Shown: in pieces, positions 34,019 to 42,694 of the stretch | Layout of the letters: each line of letters opens with the position of its first letter | Position numbering within the stretch: the first letter of the stretch is position 1 | From: Paenibacillus xylanilyticus | GTDB taxonomy: Bacteria > Bacillota > Bacilli > Paenibacillales > Paenibacillaceae | Direction: 5' to 3' | Assembly (NCBI RefSeq): GCF_009664365.1 | Contig: NZ_CP044310.1 | Span: 5,581,501-5,645,500 of the forward strand | DNA length: 64,000 nt | The notes under the pieces: generated by a model | What the model was told of the DNA's origin: nothing | Seen by the model: the letters and a program-made list of their open reading frames with translations, nothing else | The model's database searches: none | Position numbers and translations under genes: made by a program

Positions 34019-35062
34019 TCAGGTCAGATCGGTTAAACGAATAACTCTTCTATAATACATGGAATCCAACCAATCTTCCCAGTCCAGTTCACTAGCATTG
34101 CTGTTACGATAATATACAGCAGACGCAGGAAGATAACCAACCAAGGGACCCATGCCGCCACAGATCATCTCGCCGCCATCGCCGCCTTTGGGCAGCACTT
34201 CTCCAGAACAATCCATCGTCAATTCAACTTTGTATGGATCTCCGGCAAACTGGAGTCCAAAAAAATTGGGCTGCTCCAAATCATACGGCATTTCATCCTC
34301 TGCAACAAGCGACAGGTCCGTCTCGACCGTTTCACCCACGATCTCAGTCAGCCCTTCCAAGCGTCCAAAATGCTTCAACTTCATCGTATAATCGAAACTG
34401 TCGCCCCAGGGAAATAACGTACGACAGCCACCCCCGCACAAATACTCCCATTCATCCTCGGTGAGCAAACCAAAACCCGCTTCAGCTTGTTCCTCCAGCA
34501 AGTCTTCAGGCGTAAGCTCCTCATTGTATAGTTGTATCCGGACTTCCTCACCCTGACGCTCCAGGCGAAATGTCTGATACTGCTCCAATCCCTTTAGATC
34601 AGAATGATTGAATTTCTCCAGCTCTGCTGCAAAACCAGGTTCATGCCCTGCGAGTGCTTCTTCCTCGGTAACATCAATCCAGCCAAGTGATTGTGTCAGG
34701 CACTCCACCAGCATGGGAGCGATAGCCGCTTCTCTTACCGGTGACATCTGGCTCGCCAGAAAAGAATCCACGTCCTCTATGCCATACTCACTTATCGCCT
34801 CAGCTAGATCTGCTGAAGTCTCCTCATTCATGCCCTCCTGCCACTGACTCCACCCTAAGGTCACATGGTCTCCAGGTACAAACACAAACTTTCGCCCTGC
34901 ATACATAAATACACCCGTTTCGGTTCGCTGACCGAACCGTTCAAACGTTTTTACACCGATGTATTCCATACCCGCCGGACACAAAGCAATCATCCCTTGC
35001 AGCAGCTCTTCTTTTTCCTGAACAGATAACCCTGCCCATATGGCACGAGTCAATGTTTCCAT
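34019..35062 (-). CDS. Protein with formylglycine-generating-enzyme/SUMF1-like fold
   Basis: A 347-residue soluble protein. Segments typical of the sulfatase-modifying-factor fold are visible in order: KFVFVPGDHVTLGW, GLLTEDEWEYLCGGGCRTLFPWGDSF, EQPNFFGLQFAGDPYKVELTMD and the ending YYRRVIRLTDL. In true formylglycine-generating enzymes two cysteines catalyse the reaction; that pair is not obvious here, so this may be a non-catalytic or otherwise specialised member. The start is ATG 35062 with GGCGGAGAG close upstream; a GTG ten codons earlier is possible. It follows the large DUF6138-like gene at 48 bp. Confidence 0.75.
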   Translation of the reverse strand: METLTRAIWAGLSVQEKEELLQGMIALCPAGMEYIGVKTFERFGQRTETGVFMYAGRKFVFVPGDHVTLGWSQWQEGMNEETSADLAEAISEYGIEDVDSFLASQMSPVREAAIAPMLVECLTQSLGWIDVTEEEALAGHEPGFAAELEKFNHSDLKGLEQYQTFRLERQGEEVRIQLYNEELTPEDLLEEQAEAGFGLLTEDEWEYLCGGGCRTLFPWGDSFDYTMKLKHFGRLEGLTEIVGETVETDLSLVAEDEMPYDLEQPNFFGLQFAGDPYKVELTMDCSGEVLPKGGDGGEMICGGMGPLVGYLPASAVYYRNSNASELDWEDWLDSMYYRRVIRLTDLT

Positions 35063-35110
35063 GGCTCTCCGCCTTTCCAGATGCTCTTCCACGCCTTGAT
35101 GACTAAGCTC

Positions 35111-36808
35111 CTATCTACCTGCAGCCTGCAGGAGCTCTAGCAGCAGCTCTTTCCGTTTCCCTTCAGCCTTGCGGGCCAGACCTGCAAGCTTCTCCACTTT
35201 GCCCCAGATTGGATATATCACACGCTCCACTTCATAGGTTTCCAGACCGCTGATCTGCTGCACCATAAGCGCAAGCTTCTCTTCATTCTCCAGTTCGGGC
35301 TGAATCTTCAGCTTCAAGCCATCCGTCGAACGTCGTAGGCAGGCAACCAATACAGGTGCAGAGTTAGCTGTTATACCATGCTTTTCGGCAAAGGCAGCAG
35401 TGAATTTGTCCTGCACCAATTGGTGTTCATCGTCCACTTCTCCCATATAAAATTCAACCAAAGGAAAATACGCCTCGTCTGCGAGCCCCAGTCCAAACGT
35501 GGCATAGCTGCCTGGCATACAGTTCTTCTCCCCCTCCGTGTCTCCATACCATTCGAATTCTTCAATGGCTTCACGAGCGTACTCTTCAAGAAGTGGATGC
35601 AAATTCGGATAATCCAGTGCACTCGCGAAGAACCGATGAGTATCCGACTTGGCGAGTCCCTTTATCGGCAAATATGGTTTTGTCTTGGATTTAAGCTTGA
35701 TCTTATAGCTCTTAGGGAAGCCTTTCTTCAGTAAACGAATAATGAATGCGAGTGCCTGCTCGTAGGCAGATGCTTCCTCCTGACGGATAATGATTGTAAT
35801 GAGAGAGAACACATCATTGGCTGTGCATTCCACCTGTTCATTTTTCACATGAATATCTTCCTTGGCATAAGCCCCGCTGCCTTCTGTCATCATTCGAACT
35901 GCACGGTCGCTCCCCAGCTGTTTCGCCAGTTCCAGGAAGGTAAGGCCTGTCGGTTTACTGTAGCTGGGCTCAAAACGCAGAATCATGACCGCTGCGTACA
36001 GCAGCAGATCGATAGGCTGGGCCTCTTGCTGCCCCTGGTTCTTAACTTCTCCATGAGACTCATTCTGTTCCAGTACGGCGCCTGGCTTGAGTGTATATTC
36101 GTTCGACCTATACTCCGATAACTGAATATCATAATACTGTGGCAAAAATTGATTCTCTGCCCAATCCTTCAATGCACGAATGATATTGCCGCGATGCTCC
36201 GCCAGGGCATCCTGACGCCCTTTATTCAATTCCTGAATGCGGTCATACTGAGCTATAATCCATGCAATATTTGGACTCGGAAACAGCACTGGATCAAGCA
36301 AATGACGTGTCAGAAAAAAGGACTCCAGCGGCTTCGTTGGATATGTACCATTCTCCAGCTTTTGTTCGACATAGGTATGGATGCGATCCAGCAGCTGCTC
36401 TCTCTTCTCTTCGTTGATATATTCAAATAGCGTCAAATGCAGCTTCCCTTCGGTTGTTGGAAATTTCCCGCGAAAGGTGAAATGATAGTCGATCAGTGGT
36501 GTATCTCCCAGCCCATCCAATCTTCTCTGGATCACTTCAGCAAGCTGAGGCTGAATTTCGCTTCGCACCTGCTCTTCCGTAAATGAACCTGCATTCCTGG
36601 AGTTCAAGCCATCATCGAAACCGAGATCCAGGCTGTCAACCGTCGTACGTCCAGGTCTGTAATCCAGTAAAACATCACCCATGATCCCCATCTGCAGTGT
36701 GGTTCGCTTCACGACCTTGTCCAAGTCGCTTCGCTTCTCCTGTTCATCAAACCATTCATGAATGGCGCCAATCATCTCGTCCATGGCCTGATCATATAGT
36801 GTACTCAT
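35111..36808 (-). CDS. Large DUF6138-like protein, function unknown
   Basis: A 565-residue soluble protein with no signal peptide. The N-terminal 150 residues mix strands and helices (DYHFTFRGKFPTTEGKLHLTLFEY), the middle is helical with LLLYAAVMILRFEPSYSKPTGLTFLELAKQLGSD, and the C-terminal third has ARKAEGKRKELLLELLQA. It resembles what I recall of DUF6138 proteins in Paenibacillus and Bacillus; no enzymatic motif stands out. AGGAG precedes the ATG. It is transcribed with the FGE-like gene, a pairing that suggests a shared, undescribed function. Confidence 0.72.
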   Translation of the reverse strand: MSTLYDQAMDEMIGAIHEWFDEQEKRSDLDKVVKRTTLQMGIMGDVLLDYRPGRTTVDSLDLGFDDGLNSRNAGSFTEEQVRSEIQPQLAEVIQRRLDGLGDTPLIDYHFTFRGKFPTTEGKLHLTLFEYINEEKREQLLDRIHTYVEQKLENGTYPTKPLESFFLTRHLLDPVLFPSPNIAWIIAQYDRIQELNKGRQDALAEHRGNIIRALKDWAENQFLPQYYDIQLSEYRSNEYTLKPGAVLEQNESHGEVKNQGQQEAQPIDLLLYAAVMILRFEPSYSKPTGLTFLELAKQLGSDRAVRMMTEGSGAYAKEDIHVKNEQVECTANDVFSLITIIIRQEEASAYEQALAFIIRLLKKGFPKSYKIKLKSKTKPYLPIKGLAKSDTHRFFASALDYPNLHPLLEEYAREAIEEFEWYGDTEGEKNCMPGSYATFGLGLADEAYFPLVEFYMGEVDDEHQLVQDKFTAAFAEKHGITANSAPVLVACLRRSTDGLKLKIQPELENEEKLALMVQQISGLETYEVERVIYPIWGKVEKLAGLARKAEGKRKELLLELLQAAGR

Positions 36809-37036
36809 CTTATCTCCTGCCTTTCGTGATTAAACTCTTTCAAATAACTCATGTTCTATTCCTTCAGGATCGCTCCATAGATCTCGCAAGTGAAAATACG
36901 TATTGACGTTCGCATAACACCTATTATTTTACTCTCTCAAGCACACCAGGAACAATAAGACTTATGCACGGTTGTTGACTAAGAAAATAGATGATCTCCC
37001 CCTTCTGCACCTGTCTGTGCATCCGGCACTCATACC
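36809..37036. other. Intergenic stretch upstream of the DUF6138-like gene
   Basis: No gene is seen in the 514 bases between 36808 and 37323. This left half should hold the promoter of the DUF6138-like gene; TTGTTC with TAAAAT 18 bp away (about 36920-36950, minus) is a weak candidate. The right half holds the terminator and the inverted-repeat element listed next. Confidence 0.45.
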
Positions 37037-37081
37037 AAAAAAAACACCGGAGTCAGGCGACTTTACGCCCAAATCCGGTGT
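37036..37081 (-). terminator. Two-level terminator hairpin downstream of the sugar-binding lipoprotein gene
   Basis: ACACCGGA (37044-37051) pairs with TCCGGTGT (37074-37081) around an inner GGCG/CGCC stem, followed by a U8 tract on the minus strand. It lies 240 bp past the nearest minus-strand stop, with the inverted-repeat element in between. Confidence 0.8.
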
Positions 37082-37141
37082 ATTCACGAAACCCTCACTC
37101 TTCTTTTCATACTTTAGTATGATTCCGTTCAGACAGTTAAG

Positions 37142-37292
37142 ATTACACGAAAACGGAGAGTGCAGAACCAATCTGGAGAAGCGAAGCGCTCGCCTTTATC
37201 ACCGGATTTTATCCTCTAAATAGAGGAATCAAAAAAATCTGGGGATAACAGCGATCGAAAGATGGTACTGCAATCGGAGTGGCAAAGTGTAA
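37142..37292. repeat. 151-bp imperfect inverted-repeat element
   Basis: The two halves are mutually complementary in blocks: TTACAC and GTGTAA at the tips, TGCAGAACCA with TGGTACTGCA, CGCT with AGCG, TTATC-CC-GATTTT with AAAATC-GG-GATAA and a central CCTCTAAATAGAGG hairpin. The right 29 bp recur at 29172-29200. It has no coding capacity, so it fits a MITE- or REP-like intergenic element. It separates the sugar-binding lipoprotein gene from its likely terminator. Confidence 0.7.
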
Positions 37293-37322
37293 CCTCCCTC
37301 TGCTGCTGAATCAGTTACCCTA

Positions 37323-38975
37323 TTAATTCACGGTCTTAAACCATTCGTTTACTTCGGCGGTAATCTCGTCGCCACCCATCGACCTCCACTTCGTTACAAA
37401 GGCATCGAATTCCTCAAGGCCAACTTGCCCATAAATGATTTTGCTGAACGTATCCTTCTCCAGCTTGTCGAGCGCATCCTTCTTCATCTTCATTGTATCG
37501 GTTGGCGCACCCGTGAACTTGTTCTTGATCGCATCATCCTTATGTGCAACGACAACTTGAGCTGCAGCAAATACTTCCGGTTTGTTGGCGATGCTCGTAT
37601 TTTTCTCAAAAGGTGTCTCCGGTTCCTTGCCTGTCGCGAGTTCTGCAAGCGTATCCATCATCAGGTTCGGGATCCGTGCACCGTCATAGGTAATCGTGTA
37701 TTTCAGCGGCGATACGCCATCTTTCACTTCAGCTTCGCCCACAACTTTGCCGTCCACGATGTCATAATCATATCCTTGGGCAAATCCATGCTCAAACTCG
37801 CCGCCCACCTCCGGATTGGCAAAGTTATCGAACAGATAATTCTGATAGGTGAAGAACACTTCCGGGTTAGCCATATCCTTGTTAATCAACACTACCCCGT
37901 TGCTGGCTCCGGAACCATGATGATGACTCTCACCCGTCGGGCCGGTCGGCAGAGCAATGGCTTTATAGGTGGCACCGTCCACATTTTTCTTCACGTCATC
38001 AATGGGCCAGTTAGGCATCCAGTGCGGACCCACGATGATCCCGGCCTTGCCTGCTGTAAACAGTTCAGCTGCCTTGATCTCATCATATACGCCAGCTTCC
38101 TTGGGCAGATAACCTTTGGAGAGCCAGTCTTTCATTGTTGCCAGACCTTCCTTCACTCCTGGCTGCACCGAGCCGTATTGCAGCGTTCCGTCTTCAGCCT
38201 CGTTCCATTGTCCTGGCATCGTGTTATACATGCCGAAGATCCAGCCGGATTCCGTCATCCATGTATTCAGTGCATTCTTCATGCCGACGGTCAAACCATA
38301 CGTATCCTTCTTGCCATTACCGTCCGGGTCCTGATTCGTAAATGCATCCATGACCGCAACCAGCTCATCGATCGTTTTGGGTTCTTCCAGTCCCAGCTTC
38401 TTCAGCCAGTCTTCCCGAATAAACATCACGGGATCGCCGTTGTAGGCATAGTCGAAGATCGGAATCCCGTAACGCTGACCCTCATACATGTAAGGATACC
38501 ATTCCTCCGGTGCCGATTCGGCCGCCTGTTTCCACGTGTCGGATGCATATTTATCAAACAGTGCACCTGCATCAGCGAACTTGCCGGACTCAATCAACTC
38601 ACGCACCAGGTTGTAGTCCCCACGGATGGAGACGATATCCGGCAGCTCCTCGTTGGCAGACAGTGACAGGCGAAGCTTCGTATAGAAGGCGTCATTGGTC
38701 ACTGACACAGCCCATGGTGTGGTCAGCTCTATGCCGAGACGTTCCTTGGCCCATTTGGTATGCACATTGCTCTGTGCCGTTTCCCCGTTCTTAAACTTCG
38801 TGTCATCGTTCCAGGCCCGCAAGTAGCTCATCTGCACCGCTGGTTCGTACTTCCCGTTCTGCATCGCAAGCGGCGCTGCCGCTTCCTTCGCAGGTTCCTC
38901 CTTGGCCCCCGAACTGCATGCTGTTACAGCAACCATGGTTAATGCAAGCACAGCCGTCATCATCTTTTTATACAT
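37323..38975 (-). CDS. Sugar ABC transporter substrate-binding lipoprotein
   Basis: A lipoprotein of 550 residues from ATG 38975, which has GAGGAGGGG upstream. The lipobox is VTAC with the lipidated cysteine at residue 20. It belongs to the long (over 500 residues) family-1 binding proteins found with LplB/YtcP permeases in Paenibacillus, which take up oligosaccharides or uronic-acid sugars. ELPDIVSIRGDYNLV, DPDGNGKKDTYGLTVGM (a calcium-like loop) and GIIVGPHWMPNWPI are typical. It lies after the AraC-type regulator gene; its promoter shares an element with the permease promoter. Confidence 0.93.
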   Translation of the reverse strand: MYKKMMTAVLALTMVAVTACSSGAKEEPAKEAAAPLAMQNGKYEPAVQMSYLRAWNDDTKFKNGETAQSNVHTKWAKERLGIELTTPWAVSVTNDAFYTKLRLSLSANEELPDIVSIRGDYNLVRELIESGKFADAGALFDKYASDTWKQAAESAPEEWYPYMYEGQRYGIPIFDYAYNGDPVMFIREDWLKKLGLEEPKTIDELVAVMDAFTNQDPDGNGKKDTYGLTVGMKNALNTWMTESGWIFGMYNTMPGQWNEAEDGTLQYGSVQPGVKEGLATMKDWLSKGYLPKEAGVYDEIKAAELFTAGKAGIIVGPHWMPNWPIDDVKKNVDGATYKAIALPTGPTGESHHHGSGASNGVVLINKDMANPEVFFTYQNYLFDNFANPEVGGEFEHGFAQGYDYDIVDGKVVGEAEVKDGVSPLKYTITYDGARIPNLMMDTLAELATGKEPETPFEKNTSIANKPEVFAAAQVVVAHKDDAIKNKFTGAPTDTMKMKKDALDKLEKDTFSKIIYGQVGLEEFDAFVTKWRSMGGDEITAEVNEWFKTVN

Positions 38976-39058
38976 CAACTAACCCCTCCTCAGGTAACTT
39001 TGGATACCCTTTGTGCATCTCGCATCATCCATTCATGCTTCATGCACCTTACATGAAA

Positions 39059-39123
39059 AGGATAGTGCAGCCGGGGAGGCAAACATATATCACAATTTCA
39101 ATGTTCATATTGATTTGTTAACC
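39059..39123 (-). promoter_or_regulatory. Promoter of the sugar-binding lipoprotein with shared upstream element
   Basis: On the minus strand GGTTAACAAATCAATAT (39107-39123) and TTGAAAT (39095-39101) are followed after exactly 30 bp by a TATCCT -10 box (39059-39064). The same element and spacing occur at 42553-42617 before the permease genes. The first bases overlap the stop of the AraC-type regulator gene. No -35 consensus is present, as expected for an activated promoter. Confidence 0.75.
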
Positions 39124-40710
39124 GTTCCGAAAATCCTGTGGTGTCAGGCCATAATGCTTGCGAAACACTTGAATGAAGTAAGGGGTATTGTTATAGCCCA
39201 CTTCCTGGCCGACTTCATAGATCTTCATCCCGGTATGCTTCAGCAGGTGCACGGCGCGTTCCATTCTGGAGCGAATAATGTAATCACTGATGCCTTCGCC
39301 AGTGGACTGTTTGTACATTTTGGACAAATACACCGGATGCAGATGCACCTCTCCCGCAATGACCTGCAAGGACAGATCTTCTCCCAGATGATGGTCAATC
39401 CAGTGCTGTACCTGCCGAATCAGGGTGGACCCGCTCTCTTGACCCGAATCTTGCGTACGCTCTGTCCATTGCTGCATGACGTTCCGGGTCCATGCCTCCA
39501 GGCTCCGCAGCGATACACCATAACCATCCTTCAGCAGCTGCTGATATTGTTCCCCAAGCACATCAGATAACTGTTTGCCTTCCCGGTGAGCCATATAAGA
39601 GAAGGCTGCCGCCAGATAATGAAAGGCAACGTAGACATGCTCCGGAAATACGCTGCCTGATAGCTCGGCAAAGATCTGATCGATCTTGCGATGTGCATCC
39701 TCCATTCTCCCGGCTTCCAGCAGCGTTGTCAGACCAGGTGGTTCATAGAGCGCAGTAAGTGATTTCAAGGAGGCTCCATGCGAGCTGGCTGCGGCATTCA
39801 GATGCAATCCTTTCCCTGCTTCACCCTGCTTCCGCAAGGCACTCACAGCCTGATGATACAGCTGCGGTACCTGATGCGGGAAACGGCCTGTTTTGCTGAC
39901 CGATAGCGAGATTGTTGCGTTCAAATACTGCTTCACACTGTGTATCAATCGATCGCCCAGCCGTCCCATCAGCAGTTCCGGTTCAGACTGTGCCTGTTTC
40001 GGACTGGCCATAAACACGAGATCATCATACGCATCATCGGTATGGCAGAGATGGTAGCTGCTGCTGAAGATTTCTTCCACCACATTGGATATGGCGTATT
40101 TCATTAATCGAAATGCCTTGTGCGTTGGCTGTGGGTCATCATAGCGGATCAGCAGCAGCTGCATTTTATCCTGGGGACGGAAGCCGATCTCCAATTGTTC
40201 CAGCTTACTCTCAAGTTCATCTTCGGCAAACTTGCGCCCGAGCAGCACATCCTTCATTAACTCCGCCCTTTTTTCCGGCAAATGCTCCCTTACCGAATAC
40301 ATCGCACGCTGATGCAGCTGCTGCTTCTCTCCTTCCAGCCGGATCTGCACGGAGGCCTGCTGCACGGCTTCGATCAGTTCTTCATCGCGCACCGGTTTAA
40401 GCAGATAACTTACCGTTCCATGTTTAAGGGCCTGTTTAGCATAATCAAAAGACGCATGTCCTGATAAAATAATGCATTTGGTCTTCTCCCACTTTTGCCG
40501 AATATGACTAACGAGATCCAGTCCAGACAGTCCCGGCATACGGATATCCGTAATGATGATATGAACCTGATGAGCAGCCATCTGCTGCAACGCTTCCTTG
40601 ACCGAATATGCTTTATATACCTGACCGATGCCATATTCCCTCCATGCGATAGAAGAAGCGATGGATTCCACCGCTGAGTGTTCGTCATCCACGACCATTA
40701 GATTCATCAT
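39118..40710 (-). CDS. AraC-type response regulator (YesN family)
   Basis: A 530-residue regulator. The receiver starts LMVVDDEHSAVESIASSIAW, with the phosphoacceptor Asp in VHIIITDIRMPGLSGLD and the Lys in SYLLKPVRDEEL. A middle region of about 270 residues leads to the C-terminal double helix-turn-helix (LSLQVIAGEVHLHPVYLSKMYKQ..., MKIYEVGQEVGYNNTPYFIQVFRKHYGLTPQDFR, in pieces). Start ATG 40710 has GAGGAGG 9 bases upstream and overlaps the kinase gene by 26 bp. It likely activates the two promoters of the sugar-uptake genes on either side. Confidence 0.94.
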   Translation of the reverse strand: MMNLMVVDDEHSAVESIASSIAWREYGIGQVYKAYSVKEALQQMAAHQVHIIITDIRMPGLSGLDLVSHIRQKWEKTKCIILSGHASFDYAKQALKHGTVSYLLKPVRDEELIEAVQQASVQIRLEGEKQQLHQRAMYSVREHLPEKRAELMKDVLLGRKFAEDELESKLEQLEIGFRPQDKMQLLLIRYDDPQPTHKAFRLMKYAISNVVEEIFSSSYHLCHTDDAYDDLVFMASPKQAQSEPELLMGRLGDRLIHSVKQYLNATISLSVSKTGRFPHQVPQLYHQAVSALRKQGEAGKGLHLNAAASSHGASLKSLTALYEPPGLTTLLEAGRMEDAHRKIDQIFAELSGSVFPEHVYVAFHYLAAAFSYMAHREGKQLSDVLGEQYQQLLKDGYGVSLRSLEAWTRNVMQQWTERTQDSGQESGSTLIRQVQHWIDHHLGEDLSLQVIAGEVHLHPVYLSKMYKQSTGEGISDYIIRSRMERAVHLLKHTGMKIYEVGQEVGYNNTPYFIQVFRKHYGLTPQDFRNG

Positions 40711-42445
40711 GAGATTGTTCCTCCTCAAACCATCGTATTTCCACACTAAGTCCCCCGTAAGGAATCGCTGCAAAATGAAGCCCGGATGAATGCCCATATC
40801 GCGTAACCAGACGCTGGTGCACGTTCCAGGTGCCGGTACCGATCTCCTCACCCATCGGCTCGTTCACTTCCCGTTCCAACGCTTCAATCTCTTCGGGTGT
40901 CAACGTAACCCCATCGTTATCCACGAACAAACTGTAGCGGTTGAAGGATTTTCCTTTGATTTGCTCTTTGGCTGACATTCCGGTCACCACGATATGGCCA
41001 CTGCCTTCGCTTGGTTCGATGCCATGAATGACCGCATTTTCCACAATCGGCTGAATGAGAAGCCTTGGAATCTGCTGCTGCATCAGCTCCTGCGGTACAG
41101 CAATTTCGTAGGATAAACGATTGGTCCGCATCTGCTGTATGGACAAATAATTGTCGAGCAGCCGAATTTCCTCCTCTACCGTTGTCATGTCATTCTCATC
41201 CCGGGTGATGTACCGGTAGTAATCTCCCAAACTCAGCGACATCGCAATAACGGCTTCCGAATGACCGAGCTGGGTCATATTTTTAATATAGAACAGGCAG
41301 TTGTACAGGAAGTGCGGATTGATCTGTGACTGCAAATGCTTGAGCGTGGCTTCTCTTGAACGAATGCGTTCCTCGTACACCTTTTCGATCAATTCCTGAA
41401 TTTGTTCCGCCATATGATTGAAGCTCTGGGTCAGGTACGCAAATTCATCGCGTGAATGATCCACCGGGATTCGGGTCGACAGCTGGCCTTTGCGAATCTG
41501 CTGCAGCCCCTGCATCAGGCGATAGATGGGAATCTGTACCTTGCGGTAGAGCAATAATGCCGCCCCGATGCTCAATCCCAGCAGCAGGAGTATAGATGTA
41601 ACAAACATGTTCCGGCTCTTATCCATCGGGGTGAGCAGATCATCCAGTACAACGGGATTTACATAGACGCCATGAAGCTGTTTGGAAGGGACATAACTCA
41701 CCAGATACTGCTTGCCACCGGCCTCCAGCTGATGATTCCCCTCGCTGTCCAGCCCGTTCAACGGCATATTTTCCATAATGGCCTGGACCAGATCGGGGTC
41801 AGCACTGCGGTTTAATAAGGGGTCATTGCCTGGCACGTACAGAAAAGGGTCCCCTCCCTGCGCCTCCTTGAAGTCATCCAGCATGGCGACAATATTCATG
41901 GGATCAAAATTAATCTCCATCACGGTACGAACCCCTGTCGTCGCTGACTTGGCATTCCACTCATAATTGTCCGTGAAAAAAAACGTGAATCCTCCCTCAT
42001 CCAATTGCCACTGGCCAGGCTGGGGAAACTTCAGCATGTTCTCATTGAAGACGGTTCGGCTTGTCTTGGTGGATAACACCAGTTCGGCCTGCGGAAGCAC
42101 AATTGTAATGTCGTTTTTCCAGCGGCTGGTGGACTGGTACAACGATAATTTGTCGAGAATATCGAGATAAATGCTGTTCTTCTCATACTGGCTGGTCGTT
42201 TCCGTCATGTAACGGTAATGCAGTATGCTGGGGTCCCTCAGAAGGGTAAGCCCATAGAGCGAGAGCTGCTCAATATTTTTATCTACCTGGGAGCTGAAAT
42301 AATTGAATTGGTTCAAGCTCGATTGCTGTTTCTCCTCCACGACCATGTCCACGTTCGCCTGGTTGGCATAGGTATAGAGCAGCAAGATGGGCACCAGCAG
42401 GCAGATCAGCAGAATGACCGTTTTTGCAAATACTGTGAATTTCAT
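40685..42445 (-). CDS. Sensor histidine kinase (YesM family)
   Basis: A 586-residue kinase with two membrane helices (about 8-26 and 283-302) around a 255-residue extracytoplasmic sensor, then HAMP (RKVQIPIYRLMQGLQQIRKG), the His_kinase motif LQSQINPHFLYNCL with its phosphorylated histidine, and an ATP domain with PIVENAVIHGIEPSEG. The C-terminal G box is degenerate (GTGTWNVHQRLVTRYG), as often seen in this family. It pairs with the overlapping AraC-type regulator; the ligand is probably the sugar bound by the lipoprotein, or a related signal. Confidence 0.94.
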   Translation of the reverse strand: MKFTVFAKTVILLICLLVPILLLYTYANQANVDMVVEEKQQSSLNQFNYFSSQVDKNIEQLSLYGLTLLRDPSILHYRYMTETTSQYEKNSIYLDILDKLSLYQSTSRWKNDITIVLPQAELVLSTKTSRTVFNENMLKFPQPGQWQLDEGGFTFFFTDNYEWNAKSATTGVRTVMEINFDPMNIVAMLDDFKEAQGGDPFLYVPGNDPLLNRSADPDLVQAIMENMPLNGLDSEGNHQLEAGGKQYLVSYVPSKQLHGVYVNPVVLDDLLTPMDKSRNMFVTSILLLLGLSIGAALLLYRKVQIPIYRLMQGLQQIRKGQLSTRIPVDHSRDEFAYLTQSFNHMAEQIQELIEKVYEERIRSREATLKHLQSQINPHFLYNCLFYIKNMTQLGHSEAVIAMSLSLGDYYRYITRDENDMTTVEEEIRLLDNYLSIQQMRTNRLSYEIAVPQELMQQQIPRLLIQPIVENAVIHGIEPSEGSGHIVVTGMSAKEQIKGKSFNRYSLFVDNDGVTLTPEEIEALEREVNEPMGEEIGTGTWNVHQRLVTRYGHSSGLHFAAIPYGGLSVEIRWFEEEQSHDESNGRG

Positions 42446-42552
42446 CGTTTCACCCTGTCTCGAGATATAATCGAACGTGTTCGAAGTCCTATTTTATATT
42501 GAAAACCCTTTCATATCTATATTGATTTTTGAAAGCGTGGATGTCATCAACA

Positions 42553-42617
42553 GGTTAACAAATCAACATTCGCCTTGAAATGTTGGTCTATAGCGCACCC
42601 TTTTCCGTTGCTATAAT
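42553..42617 (+). promoter_or_regulatory. Promoter of the sugar permeases with shared upstream element
   Basis: GGTTAACAAATCAACAT (42553-42569) and TTGAAAT (42575-42581) are followed after 30 bp by a perfect TATAAT (42612-42617). There is no -35 box at 16-18 bp, consistent with activator dependence. Compare 39059-39123. Confidence 0.75.
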
Positions 42618-42694
42618 TCAGTTGCTCCACTTTTTGCAAGAGGCCGAAATGCCTCACCATGCGGAGGCTGGACGATACATAAGGAGGGACACTG

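Noticed and set aside
36972..37223. 83-codon plus-strand frame across the terminator and repeat element
   Set aside because: It runs through a strong terminator hairpin and an inverted repeat, without a ribosome site.
37425..38666. 413-codon plus-strand open frame opposite the sugar-binding lipoprotein gene
   Set aside because: Antisense to a gene with a lipobox and family motifs; composition (Cys, His, Ile rich) is that of a shadow frame.
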